DNA of 31,128 bases from MESE01 sp036675035 (GTDB lineage: Bacteria; Pseudomonadota; Gammaproteobacteria; Burkholderiales; Burkholderiaceae_D), in assembly GCA_036675035.1 (NCBI GenBank), contig JAKFFO010000204.1, positions 1 to 31,128 on the forward strand. Reading direction: 5' to 3'. Under the pieces are notes generated by a model, which made no database searches, was not told where the DNA came from, and saw only the letters and a program-made list of their open reading frames with translations. The stretch's first letter is position 1. The number at the start of each line of letters is the position of its first letter. Below are positions 7,887 to 15,576 of this stretch, one piece after another. A program made the translations under genes and the position numbers.

Positions 7887-9203
7887 ATGAAAGTCATCGT
7901 CTTGGGTTCAGGCATTATCGGTACCGCTTCCGCGTGGTTTTTGAACAAGTCGGGTCATGACGTTACCGTCATCGAGCGCCAGCCTGGAGCGGCGCAGGAA
8001 ACCAGTTTCGCGAACGGCGGGCAAATTTCCGTGTCGCATGCAGAACCTTGGGCCAATCCTGCAGCGCCAATGAAGGTATTGAAATGGCTGGGTCAGGAAG
8101 ACGCTCCGCTATTGTTCCGACTGCGTCCCGAGTGGTTGCAGTGGAAATGGGGAATGAGTTTCCTGCGCGAATGCACGCCGTCCCGTACCGCATACAACAT
8201 CCGCCAGATCGTCGCGATTTCCGAATATAGTCGTCAGACCTTGCAGGCAATACGCGCGGAGACCGATGTCAATTACGATTATCTGACGCAAGGCATTCTG
8301 CATTTTTATACCGATCAGAAAGACTTTGAAGAGTCACTACCGGCAGCGAAGCTGATGCGCGAACTTGGCTGCCCGCGCGACTCGATCAGTGCCGATGAAG
8401 TCGTAAAAATCGAGCCGGCGCTGGCAAAAATTCGGGACAAAATCGTCGGCGGCGATTTCACCGCCACCGATGAATCAGGCGATGTCTACAAGTTCACCAC
8501 CGGGCTTGCCGCCAAGGCTCAGGAAGCCGGCGTGGATTTTCAATTCAATACCACCGTAACCCGCCTGTTGACTGAAGGCACTGGTGCCGCAGCCAGAATC
8601 ACCGGCGTTGAAGTCATCAGCCCGGATGGCCGTCATCAGGTACTGCGTGCAGATGCTTTTGTATTGGCAATGGGCAGCTTCTCGGTCCCATTGGTAAAAC
8701 CGCTGGGCATTGACCTGATGATTTATCCTGGCAAGGGCTATTCCGCAACGTACGCCGTCACCAACCCGGATGCCGCGCCGTCGGTGTCCTTGACCGATGA
8801 CGGCTACAAGCTGGTTGTATCGCGCCTTGGGGACCGATTGCGCGTTGCCGGCACTTGCGAATTGAACGGCTATACCCGGGAATTGAATACGACTCGCTGT
8901 GAAGCGATTACGCGCCGTACGCGCGAATTGTTCCCGGAAGCCTGCGATTACGACAATCCGATTTACTGGACCGGCCTGCGTCCCCTGACACCGTCGAACG
9001 TGCCTTACATCGGTAAAAGCAGGATCAGCAATCTGTTCCTGAATACCGGACACGGCACACTCGGCTGGACCATGGGTTGCGGATCGGGACGGGCAATTGC
9101 GGATATCGTGTCAGGCCGTCGACCGGAAGTTGATTTTGCGTTTACCGGCATGCCGCAGACCGGGACCAGTCAACCGGTTACCGTCCGACCGGTCCAGGCC
9201 TAA
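7887..9203 (+). CDS. dadA: D-amino acid dehydrogenase small subunit
   Basis: A 438-residue FAD-dependent dehydrogenase of normal DadA length. It oxidises D-amino acids (chiefly D-alanine) to the keto acid at the inner face of the cytoplasmic membrane and passes electrons to the respiratory chain. The FAD-binding GSGIIG loop is at residues 7-12, with the acidic end of the second beta strand (IER) at about 29-31. ANGGQISVSHAEPWANP, YPGKGYS and the C-terminal TGHGTLGWTMGCGSGR segment are strongly DadA-like. The start has a CGGAG site 6 bases upstream. The gene stands alone (no adjacent alanine racemase) and converges on an Lrp-type regulator. Confidence 0.95.
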   Translation: MKVIVLGSGIIGTASAWFLNKSGHDVTVIERQPGAAQETSFANGGQISVSHAEPWANPAAPMKVLKWLGQEDAPLLFRLRPEWLQWKWGMSFLRECTPSRTAYNIRQIVAISEYSRQTLQAIRAETDVNYDYLTQGILHFYTDQKDFEESLPAAKLMRELGCPRDSISADEVVKIEPALAKIRDKIVGGDFTATDESGDVYKFTTGLAAKAQEAGVDFQFNTTVTRLLTEGTGAAARITGVEVISPDGRHQVLRADAFVLAMGSFSVPLVKPLGIDLMIYPGKGYSATYAVTNPDAAPSVSLTDDGYKLVVSRLGDRLRVAGTCELNGYTRELNTTRCEAITRRTRELFPEACDYDNPIYWTGLRPLTPSNVPYIGKSRISNLFLNTGHGTLGWTMGCGSGRAIADIVSGRRPEVDFAFTGMPQTGTSQPVTVRPVQA

Positions 9204-9217
9204 TCCCGCTTTAAAAA

Positions 9218-9251
9218 AGGCTGGCATCACTCAGATGCCAGCCTGTTCTCT
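9218..9251. terminator. Bidirectional terminator between dadA and lrp
   Basis: A ten-base-pair perfect stem (9218-9227 with 9235-9244) with a seven-base loop. On the minus strand it is followed directly by a run of six T, making a strong terminator for the lrp-type gene. On the plus strand the tail GTTCTCTTTT is weaker but serviceable for dadA. Confidence 0.9.
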
Positions 9252-9371
9252 TTTCTATCAGTTTTTTCTTTGCTTTTCCAAACGAGGACTGCGCCTTTCC
9301 GGTGCAACGCGCTCAATCAGCCGCCGCTTCGACTGGCTATCTGCAGAACCGTTCGTTCCAATACGAAATGC

Positions 9372-9881
9372 TTACTTTGCGATGCGTACTTGCACTTCTG
9401 CCGCTTTCTCGTCAAATGCGATCCGGGTAGCGAACTTGGCGCGCTTCATCGGGAAGCGTGATTGGAAATGACGGACGTTGCCCGACCCTGAGATGACGCG
9501 GCGTACGAACTGATAATAGGCATCCATGTCGATGACATGGACCACCAGAAAATAATCGTAATCGCCTGAAACAAAATAACACTGCATCACTTCTGCTTCC
9601 TTGCCCATCCGCGCCTCGAATTCCAGCATGCGGTCATCCGACTGATTATTCAGCGACACTTCCAGAAATGCCAGCATGCCGTAGCCTAACGCGAATGGAT
9701 CCACCATTGCGACATCGGCGCTGATTATGCCGGCCTCGCGCAGGTCCCGCATGCGGCGCAGGCAGGTCGGTTGAGAAATATGTACCTTGTCGGCCAGTAC
9801 ACGAGTAGGAATCTGGTTGTCTTTTTGCAAGAGATTCAGAATCTTGCGATCAACTTTATCGAGGGAATGAAATTTAGGCAT
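9372..9881 (-). CDS. Lrp/AsnC family transcriptional regulator
   Basis: A 169-residue DNA-binding protein. The N-terminal winged helix-turn-helix is at about residues 9-55 (LDKVDRKILNLLQK, then ISQPTCLRRMRDLREAGII), and the C-terminal RAM effector/oligomerisation domain is at about 65-150 with the GDYDYFLVV core. I chose the ATG at 9881 because MPKFHSLDKVDRKIL aligns with Lrp starts. The open frame extends well upstream but that part overlaps the divergent gene. There is no ribosome site, and the predicted promoter puts the transcript start on the ATG itself. It lies between dadA and an amino-acid binding protein and is likely to regulate one or both. Confidence 0.93.
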   Translation of the reverse strand: MPKFHSLDKVDRKILNLLQKDNQIPTRVLADKVHISQPTCLRRMRDLREAGIISADVAMVDPFALGYGMLAFLEVSLNNQSDDRMLEFEARMGKEAEVMQCYFVSGDYDYFLVVHVIDMDAYYQFVRRVISGSGNVRHFQSRFPMKRAKFATRIAFDEKAAEVQVRIAK

Positions 9882-9887
9882 GCAAAC

Positions 9888-9916
9888 ATTGTATAAAGAT
9901 AAAAAAACCTTGGAAA
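9888..9916 (-). promoter_or_regulatory. Predicted lrp-type promoter giving a leaderless transcript
   Basis: On the minus strand TTTCCA (9916-9911), 17 bases and TACAAT (9893-9888) form a sigma-70-like promoter (4/6 and 5/6). Counting from the last -10 base as position -7, position +1 falls on 9881, the A of the ATG. No Shine-Dalgarno sequence precedes this ATG, which agrees with a leaderless mRNA. Confidence 0.45.
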
Positions 9917-10023
9917 GCCTCTTCTCGAACCAATTTTTCTGAGGTAACGTCAGCATGTTTGGAAATTCGAGTAGATCAGTGTTGCAGCAACCTTGTAACT
10001 TTTCAATCCTTAGGAGAAGATTT

Positions 10024-11169
10024 ATGGAGCTCAAGACCACGGTGATTCCATTGGCTGGTGCGATTGCTTTCGTGCTGGCAGGATCGGCATCGGCACAAGA
10101 ACAAGTGATAAAAATCGGCCATGTCGCCCCTCTCTCGGGCGCCATTGCGCACCTAGGGAAGGACAATGAAAACGGTGCGAAGATGGCAATCGATGAATTG
10201 AATGCCAAAGGAACGACCATTGGAGGCAAGAAAGTCAAATTCGTGCTTTTGTCCGAAGACGATGCTGCCGACCCGAAACAGGCCACTGCGGTCGCTCAGA
10301 AACTGGTCGATGCGAAGGTCAATGGCGTTATCGGTCACTTGAATTCCGGCACCACCATTCCTGCATCGAAGATCTACCATGATGCCGGCATCCCCCAGAT
10401 ATCGCCATCGGCAACCAATCCGAAATATACCCAACAAGGCTACAAGACGACGTTTCGGGTAGTCGCCAATGACAGCCAGCTCGGTGGTGCGCTTGGCCGT
10501 TATGCAGCAAAAACACTGAATGCAAAAACCGTCGCTGTGATCGACGACCGTACTGCCTACGGACAAGGTGTTGCCGAGGAATTCGCCAAAGCAGCGAAAA
10601 AAGCTGGCGTCAAAATTGTGTCCAAACAGTTCACCAATGACAAAGCCACCGATTTCAATGCAATTCTGACTTCAATCAAGGGCAAGAAACCGGACATTAT
10701 TTTCTTTGGCGGCATGGATGCGGTTGGCGGTCCGATGTTGCGCCAAATGAAGCAGCTCGGCATCGATGCCAAATTCATGGGCGGCGATGGCATTTGTACC
10801 GAACAGCTGCCGTCGCTCGCGGGCGACAGCATGGCTGATGGTCAGGTCGTTTGCGCTGAAGCAGGCGGCGTCGAGGCTACCGAGAAAAAAGGCCTGGAAG
10901 ACTTCAAGGCGGCATATCAAAAGAAATTCAATGTCGACGTCAAACTCTATGCGCCTTATGTGTATGACGCGACCATGGTAATGGCGGCCGCGATGCAAAA
11001 AGCCAAGTCTGCAGAACCTTCGAAATACTTGCCGGAATTGGCCAAGATCAGTTACAAGGGCGTTACCGGACCGATCGTTTTCGATTCGAAAGGTGATATC
11101 AAGAACGGCACCCTGACTCTGTACACTTACAAAGACGGCAAACGGTCGCAATTGGCCGTAACGAAATAA
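10024..11169 (+). CDS. Branched-chain amino acid ABC transporter substrate-binding protein (LivK/BraC type)
   Basis: A 381-residue periplasmic binding protein of type I fold. Residues 1-24 are a signal peptide ending in ASA before QEQ. The mature start VIKIGHVAPLSGAIAHLGKD and the later ENGAKMAIDELNAKG are hallmarks of Leu/Ile/Val-binding proteins, and the closing YKGVTGPIVFDSKGD is also typical. The start at 10024 is supported by AGGAG at 10012-10016, seven bases away; an upstream in-frame ATG at 9955 would spoil the signal peptide. No permease or ATPase genes are adjacent, so it must work with a transporter encoded elsewhere. It is divergent from the Lrp-type gene, a likely controller. Confidence 0.93.
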   Translation: MELKTTVIPLAGAIAFVLAGSASAQEQVIKIGHVAPLSGAIAHLGKDNENGAKMAIDELNAKGTTIGGKKVKFVLLSEDDAADPKQATAVAQKLVDAKVNGVIGHLNSGTTIPASKIYHDAGIPQISPSATNPKYTQQGYKTTFRVVANDSQLGGALGRYAAKTLNAKTVAVIDDRTAYGQGVAEEFAKAAKKAGVKIVSKQFTNDKATDFNAILTSIKGKKPDIIFFGGMDAVGGPMLRQMKQLGIDAKFMGGDGICTEQLPSLAGDSMADGQVVCAEAGGVEATEKKGLEDFKAAYQKKFNVDVKLYAPYVYDATMVMAAAMQKAKSAEPSKYLPELAKISYKGVTGPIVFDSKGDIKNGTLTLYTYKDGKRSQLAVTK

Positions 11170-11187
11170 GCATGACTTGTTGAGCGA

Positions 11188-11217
11188 GCGCCCGGATATT
11201 CCGACCGGGCGCTTTTT
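11188..11217 (+). terminator. Terminator after the substrate-binding protein
   Basis: An eight-base-pair GC-rich stem (GCGCCCGG at 11188-11195 with 11205-11212), nine-base loop, then five T. A standard intrinsic terminator 19 bases after the stop codon. Confidence 0.92.
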
Positions 11218-11264
11218 GCGGCGTTCGAACAAATACGCGAATTCAGCATAGAAGCCGGAAAATG

Positions 11265-11292
11265 AAAAAGCGCTCTTCCGAGCGCTTTTTTT
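11265..11292. terminator. Bidirectional terminator, mainly for the cytochrome c gene
   Basis: An eleven-base-pair stem (11265-11275 with 11280-11290), four-base loop TTCC, with A-run on one side and T-run on the other, so it reads as a terminator on both strands. It lies 16 bases beyond the stop of the minus-strand cytochrome gene and backs up the preceding plus-strand terminator. Confidence 0.9.
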
Positions 11293-11307
11293 TGGTCAAA
11301 GCAAAAT

Positions 11308-11616
11308 TTACTTCAACGACAGAATCCATTTCACCAGGGTTCGGGCTTCTGCCTCGCTGACCTGTCCGTTCGCGGGCATCGGTATTGCGCCCCATACGCC
11401 GCTGCTGCCTTTCAAGACTTTTTGAGTCAACTTGTCTTCGGCGTCTTTTTGACCTGCGTATTTTTTCGCTATATCTTTGAATGCCGGGCCAACTACCTTG
11501 TTATTTACCGCGTGGCAGGCGATGCAGTTCTTCGCTTTTGCCAAATCGGCATTCGCCATTGCCGCGCCCGACACCAAGGTTGCGGCAGCCAATACGATTA
11601 ACGAACGATATTTCAT
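11308..11616 (-). CDS. Small periplasmic class I cytochrome c (c551/c552 type)
   Basis: A 102-residue precursor with a signal peptide at residues 1-22 (cut likely after AMA) and a mature protein of about 80 residues. The haem-binding motif CIACH is at residues 31-35 and the sixth haem ligand methionine at residue 80 in IPMPAN. The size and PAFKDIAKKYAGQ segment are typical of cytochrome c551/c552, soluble periplasmic electron carriers. The start at 11616 has a GGAG site (11623-11626) with six-base spacing and gives a proper signal peptide; an upstream in-frame ATG would add eight residues. A TAAAAT -10-like element lies at 11649-11644. Confidence 0.93.
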   Translation of the reverse strand: MKYRSLIVLAAATLVSGAAMANADLAKAKNCIACHAVNNKVVGPAFKDIAKKYAGQKDAEDKLTQKVLKGSSGVWGAIPMPANGQVSEAEARTLVKWILSLK

Positions 11617-11721
11617 TGCATTCTCCAATTGATCAGACACGATATTTTAGCCTGCTTTCACCATGGCATGGAATCGCGTTCCAATAAAACATCAGACTAG
11701 CACCACTGCACGATCCTTCCA

Positions 11722-11750
11722 TTGACCGTTACAGTCTTTAACAATATCCT
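11722..11750 (+). promoter_or_regulatory. Predicted promoter of the Trp-rich membrane protein gene
   Basis: TTGACC (11722-11727), a 17-base spacer and TATCCT (11745-11750) match sigma-70 at 5/6 and 4/6 positions. The predicted leader is about 12 bases and contains the purine-rich ribosome site GGAAAGGGAG. Confidence 0.5.
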
Positions 11751-11768
11751 GCTGGAAAGGGAGAATTT

Positions 11769-11990
11769 ATGCCACTTATCATCATTATTGCCGGGCTGGT
11801 CGCATTACGTTATTTCGAGATTGGTCCTTTCGCGGAGCTTTCCTGGTGGTGGATTGTCGGTCTGATGGGCATCGCATTCTTGTGGTTCGAATTCATCGAA
11901 AGTGCCCTTGGACTGGACAAGCGCAAGGCGCACGATGAAAGCGACAGATTGCGCAAAGAGCGCGTCGAAAAGGCTTTCAAGAAGCGCTAG
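11769..11990 (+). CDS. Small Trp-rich inner-membrane protein (TIGR04438-like)
   Basis: A 73-residue protein with two predicted membrane segments (about residues 2-14 and 24-45), the second containing WWWIVGLMGIAFLWFEF, followed by a strongly charged C-terminal tail (DKRKAHDESDRLRKERVEKAFKKR) likely to face the cytoplasm. It resembles the uncharacterised small Trp-rich proteins found in Burkholderiales; the name is from memory. It has its own predicted promoter, a good ribosome site and a terminator, so it is a genuine single-gene unit. Function unknown. Confidence 0.85.
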   Translation: MPLIIIIAGLVALRYFEIGPFAELSWWWIVGLMGIAFLWFEFIESALGLDKRKAHDESDRLRKERVEKAFKKR

Positions 11991-12028
11991 CGTCCAGCCC
12001 CCTGACAGTTGTTTCGACACAGTTACTC

Positions 12029-12056
12029 AAAAAAGCCGGAAAGTTCCGGCTTTTTT
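12029..12056. terminator. Bidirectional terminator between the Trp-rich gene and ilvD
   Basis: A stem of AGCCGGA/TCCGGCT (12034-12040 with 12045-12051) extended by A-run and T-run on either side, with four-base loop AAGT. It sits between converging genes and reads as a terminator in both directions. Confidence 0.92.
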
Positions 12057-12074
12057 ATTGGTATCGCCGTTCTG

Positions 12075-13748
12075 TCAACCGGTAACTGCGCCCTTGCTGG
12101 CAGAAGAAGCCAATGCAGCAAATTTGGCGAGCACACCGCGTGTGTATTTGGGTGCCGGTGGCTTCCATGCCGCGCGGCGGCGCGCAATTTCATCCTCTGC
12201 CACATTCAGCTGAATCAACTGCTGATGTGCATCGATCGTAATCGAATCGCCCTCTTCTATGAATGCGATGGTGCCGCCGGCATACGCTTCCGGCGCCACA
12301 TGTCCCACCACCATGCCCCAGGTCCCGCCAGAAAAGCGGCCGTCGGTAATCAAGCCCACCGACTCGCCGAGACCCTTGCCGATAATGGCCGATGTCGGCG
12401 CCAGCATTTCCGGCATGCCGGGCGCGCCTTTCGGGCCGAGATAGCGCAGCACCAGAATGTCGCCCGCCTTGATCTTGTCGGCAAGGATTGCATCCATCGC
12501 AGTATATTCGTCGTTGAAGACGCGGGCCGGACCGGTGATCACCGGATTCTTCAAGCCGGTGATTTTCGCGACGCATCCTTCCGGCGACAGGTTACCCTTC
12601 AAGATCGCCAAATGACCCTGCTCGTACAAAGCCTGGTCGATCGGACGAATCACATCCTGATCGGCACGCGGCGTATCGGGAATATTCGCCAGTTCTTCCG
12701 CGATGGTACGGCCGGTGATCGTGATGCAATCGCCGTGCAGCAAGCCGGCGTTCAAAAGAATCTTCATTACTTGCGGGATGCCGCCCGCCTTGTGCAAGTC
12801 AGTGGCCACATACTTTCCGGATGGCTTCAAATCGCAAATGACCGGCACCTTCTGGCGAACGCGTTCGAAATCGTCAATCGTCCACTCCACTTCGGCGGCA
12901 TGGGCAATTGCCAGGTAATGCAGCACTGCATTGGTTGAACCGCCAGTCGCCATCAATACCGATACCGCGTTTTCGATCGACTTGCGCGTAATGATGTCGC
13001 GCGGCTTCAGGTCGCGCTTGACCGCTTCGACCAGCACGCGCGCCGATTCGGCCGCGGAACCGACTTTTTCATCGTCGGGATTGGCCATCGTCGACGAGTA
13101 CGGCAGCGCCATGCCGAGCGCCTCGAATGATGAAGACATCGTGTTCGCGGTGTACATCCCGCCGCAGGAACCCGATGACGGGCACGCGTTGCGCTCGATA
13201 CCGTCGAAATCTTCCTGCGACATGCGCCCGGCGGTGAATTCGCCGACCGCTTCAAAAGCTGAAACGATGGTCAGATCCTTGCCTTTCCAGTTGCCCGGCT
13301 TGATGGTACCGCCATAGACGTAAATGCTTGGCACATTGGTGCGCGCCATTGCGATCATTCCGCCCGGCATGTTCTTGTCGCAGCCGCCGATCACCACGCA
13401 TCCATCCATCCATTGACCATTGACGGCGGTCTCGATGCAGTCGGCAATCACTTCACGCGAAATCAACGAATATTTCATGCCTTCGGTGCCCATCGACATG
13501 CCGTCCGAAATCGTCGGCGTGCCGAAAACCTGTGGATTGGCGCCCGCATCCTTGATCGCCTTGATCGCGATGTCGGCAAGCTTTTGCAGTCCCGAATTAC
13601 ATGGAGTGATGGTCGAATGCCCGTTGGCAATGCCGATCATCGGCTTGTCGAAATCGTCCTTTTCATAACCCATCGCGTAATACATCGAGCGGTTCGGGCT
13701 GCGAGCAACGCCCTGGGTAATGTTTTTCGAACGGCGATTGAATGCCAT
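12075..13748 (-). CDS. ilvD: Dihydroxy-acid dehydratase
   Basis: A 557-residue iron-sulfur enzyme that dehydrates 2,3-dihydroxy acids to 2-keto acids, the third step of valine and isoleucine synthesis. The three cysteines are visible: C50 in STITPCNSG, C123 in GGCDKNMPG and C195 in CPSSGSCGG. This three-cysteine, roughly 560-residue form resembles the [2Fe-2S] subgroup rather than the longer E. coli type. The catalytic-serine region DGRFSGGTWG is near the C-terminus. The start at 13748 has a full AGGAGG site but with only four bases spacing. It diverges from a LysR gene across 87 bases carrying a dyad and a TTGACA -35, suggesting activation by that regulator. Confidence 0.96.
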   Translation of the reverse strand: MAFNRRSKNITQGVARSPNRSMYYAMGYEKDDFDKPMIGIANGHSTITPCNSGLQKLADIAIKAIKDAGANPQVFGTPTISDGMSMGTEGMKYSLISREVIADCIETAVNGQWMDGCVVIGGCDKNMPGGMIAMARTNVPSIYVYGGTIKPGNWKGKDLTIVSAFEAVGEFTAGRMSQEDFDGIERNACPSSGSCGGMYTANTMSSSFEALGMALPYSSTMANPDDEKVGSAAESARVLVEAVKRDLKPRDIITRKSIENAVSVLMATGGSTNAVLHYLAIAHAAEVEWTIDDFERVRQKVPVICDLKPSGKYVATDLHKAGGIPQVMKILLNAGLLHGDCITITGRTIAEELANIPDTPRADQDVIRPIDQALYEQGHLAILKGNLSPEGCVAKITGLKNPVITGPARVFNDEYTAMDAILADKIKAGDILVLRYLGPKGAPGMPEMLAPTSAIIGKGLGESVGLITDGRFSGGTWGMVVGHVAPEAYAGGTIAFIEEGDSITIDAHQQLIQLNVAEDEIARRRAAWKPPAPKYTRGVLAKFAALASSASKGAVTG

Positions 13749-13800
13749 GATGCCTCCTGAACTGGAAATGATCGGCTAGAGTGCCTTGCGCAAAGCCAAG

Positions 13801-13831
13801 TGTCAAATATATCATTCAGTTACTATTGATA
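13801..13831. promoter_or_regulatory. Divergent ilvD/lysR control region with LysR-type dyad
   Basis: The dyad TATCA-N12-TGATA spans 13810-13831. Beside it, on the minus strand, is a perfect -35 TTGACA (13806-13801) for ilvD, but no good -10 lies 16-18 bases downstream, the usual picture for an activator-dependent promoter. On the plus strand TACTAT at 13821-13826 inside the dyad could be the -10 of the LysR gene, so binding could also repress its own gene. All regulatory claims are inference from layout. Confidence 0.45.
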
Positions 13832-13835
13832 CGAA

Positions 13836-14747
13836 ATGCATATGAATATAGAACTCCGGCAATTGCGTTATTTCGTGGCAGTCGCCGAGGAAATGCACTT
13901 TGGCCGCGCTGCTGCCCGTTTGCACATGACCCAGCCGCCGCTGTCCCAGACCATCCAGTCGCTGGAGGCAGTGCTAGGCACGCCGCTGTTTTTTCGCACC
14001 AGGCGCAGCGTGGCGCTGACGCCGGCCGGCCTGGCGTTGCTGCCGGAAGCGCGGCGTTTGCTCATGCAGGCCGGCAGTTTGCCGGATCTGGCCAGACGCG
14101 CCGCAACCGGCGCATCCGGCCGGCTGTCGCTGGCGTTTGTGTCGACTGCCGATTACAGCGTGTTGCCGCCGCTGTTGCGCGAATTCCGCGAGCATTATCC
14201 GCAGGTGCAGATCGAATTGCGCGAAGCGACAACCGATGTTCAACTCGACGATCTGGGACAAGGGAGGATCGATGCCGGCCTGCTTATTTCACCGTTGCCG
14301 GACAAGCTCAGGGACGAACTCGATTACGCATCGATGCTGTCTGAGCCCTTGATCCTGGCAGCGCCGCAAGGCCTGCGTGCACTTCGCGGCAAAAAGGCCA
14401 TTGCACTGAAAACAGTGAGTGACATGCCGCTGATTATTTTTCCGCGTCGCATCGGTCCCGCATTTCACGACGCGATCCTGGCGTGTTTTCGCGACGCGGG
14501 TCTGACACCGCATATCGGACAAGAGGCAATCCAGATGCAAACCATAGTCGGACTGGTTTCGGCGGGCATGGGCATCGCTCTTGTGCCACAATCCGTTTCT
14601 AACCTCAAGCGTCCCGGTGTGGAATACCGGCTCCTGTCAGACCGCACGCCAATGATCGAAACCGGTCTGGCCTGGCGGCGCGACAATTCGTCTCCGGTGC
14701 TGCAGGCATTCTTGAAACTCTCAACAAATCAGGAAAGAAAAAAATAA
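13836..14747 (+). CDS. LysR family transcriptional regulator
   Basis: A 303-residue regulator. The N-terminal helix-turn-helix is at residues 5-65 (LRQLRYFVAVAEEMHFGRAA, then MTQPPLSQTIQSLEAVLG and LFFRTRRSVALTPAG), and the periplasmic-binding-like effector domain at about 95-295. The helix-turn-helix is of the CatM/BenM-like branch; the effector is not predictable. ATGs at 13836 and 13842 are both possible and neither has a clear ribosome site. It diverges from ilvD and its stop codon is immediately followed by the lgt start (TAA then ATG), so lgt is probably translated from the same message. Confidence 0.92.
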   Translation: MHMNIELRQLRYFVAVAEEMHFGRAAARLHMTQPPLSQTIQSLEAVLGTPLFFRTRRSVALTPAGLALLPEARRLLMQAGSLPDLARRAATGASGRLSLAFVSTADYSVLPPLLREFREHYPQVQIELREATTDVQLDDLGQGRIDAGLLISPLPDKLRDELDYASMLSEPLILAAPQGLRALRGKKAIALKTVSDMPLIIFPRRIGPAFHDAILACFRDAGLTPHIGQEAIQMQTIVGLVSAGMGIALVPQSVSNLKRPGVEYRLLSDRTPMIETGLAWRRDNSSPVLQAFLKLSTNQERKK

Positions 14748-15545
14748 ATGCTGATCCATCCGATGCCCGACCCGATCGCCTTCTCGCTTGGCCCTTTGGC
14801 GGTACGTTGGTACGGCCTGATGTACCTGCTGGCATTCGCGCAGTTCATCGCGCTGGGCCGGCTGCGCATCCGGCAACCGCATATTGCGGCCGCCGGCTGG
14901 AACAAGGAGCATCTGGATGACATGCTTTTTTACGGCGTACTGGGCGTCGTTATCGGCGGCAGGCTGGGAGAGGTCCTGTTTTACAACCCGGCCTATTATT
15001 TCGCCAACCCGGCCGATATTCTCGCGGTCTGGAAAGGCGGCATGTCGTTTCACGGCGGCTTCCTCGGCGTGATGGTGGCGATGGCGATCTGGGGCCGCAA
15101 GGCAGGACGCAACCTGATGGACATCATGGATTTCATTGCACCGCTGGTACCGCTCGGCTATGCAGCGGGGCGGATCGGCAATTTTATCAATGCCGAGTTG
15201 CCTGGACGTATTGCGGATGCATCGCTGCCATGGGCGATGATCTGGCCGAATGTCGACAATCTGCCGCGCCATCCTTCGCCGATTTACCAGGCACTGGTGG
15301 ACGGGTTGCTGCTGTTCATCGTGCTGTGGCTGTATGCACGCAAGCCGAGGCCACGGCTCGCTGTCAGCGGCCTGTTCGCACTTGGTTACGGATGCGCCCG
15401 CTTCTTTACCGAATATTTCCGCACGCCGGACTATGAAGTGACATTCATCGGCATCACCATCTCGGCGGGCCAGATGCTGTCGCTTCCGATGATTGTTCTT
15501 GGAATCGTATTGCTGGCGATTGCCTACAGAAAGAAGCCGCATTAG
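14748..15545 (+). CDS. lgt: Prolipoprotein diacylglyceryl transferase
   Basis: A 265-residue inner-membrane enzyme with about seven membrane segments. It transfers diacylglycerol from phosphatidylglycerol to the lipobox cysteine of prolipoproteins, the first and essential step of lipoprotein maturation. Visible signatures are VRWYGLMY at 19-26, the MSFHGG motif with H102, and the Lgt signature GRIGNFINAE at 141-150 with the essential R142. The C-terminal ARFFTEYFRTPD motif is also present. Length is normal. Its ATG abuts the LysR stop codon; the ribosome site AGGAAAG lies in the end of the lysR frame. The crotonase gene follows after 31 bases. Confidence 0.97.
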   Translation: MLIHPMPDPIAFSLGPLAVRWYGLMYLLAFAQFIALGRLRIRQPHIAAAGWNKEHLDDMLFYGVLGVVIGGRLGEVLFYNPAYYFANPADILAVWKGGMSFHGGFLGVMVAMAIWGRKAGRNLMDIMDFIAPLVPLGYAAGRIGNFINAELPGRIADASLPWAMIWPNVDNLPRHPSPIYQALVDGLLLFIVLWLYARKPRPRLAVSGLFALGYGCARFFTEYFRTPDYEVTFIGITISAGQMLSLPMIVLGIVLLAIAYRKKPH

Positions 15546-15576
15546 GAAATGGTCGCCAGTCACCGAGCCGTAAAAC

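Noticed and set aside
9955..10023. Earlier ATG for the substrate-binding protein
   Set aside because: It would put 23 polar residues before the signal peptide; the later ATG has AGGAG at proper spacing.
9882..10286. Extended lrp-type frame beginning at 10286
   Set aside because: It would cover the divergent binding-protein gene start and adds no Lrp-like sequence.
12009..12938. 309-codon plus-strand open frame opposite ilvD
   Set aside because: Antisense shadow of ilvD; it also crosses the terminator at 12029-12056.
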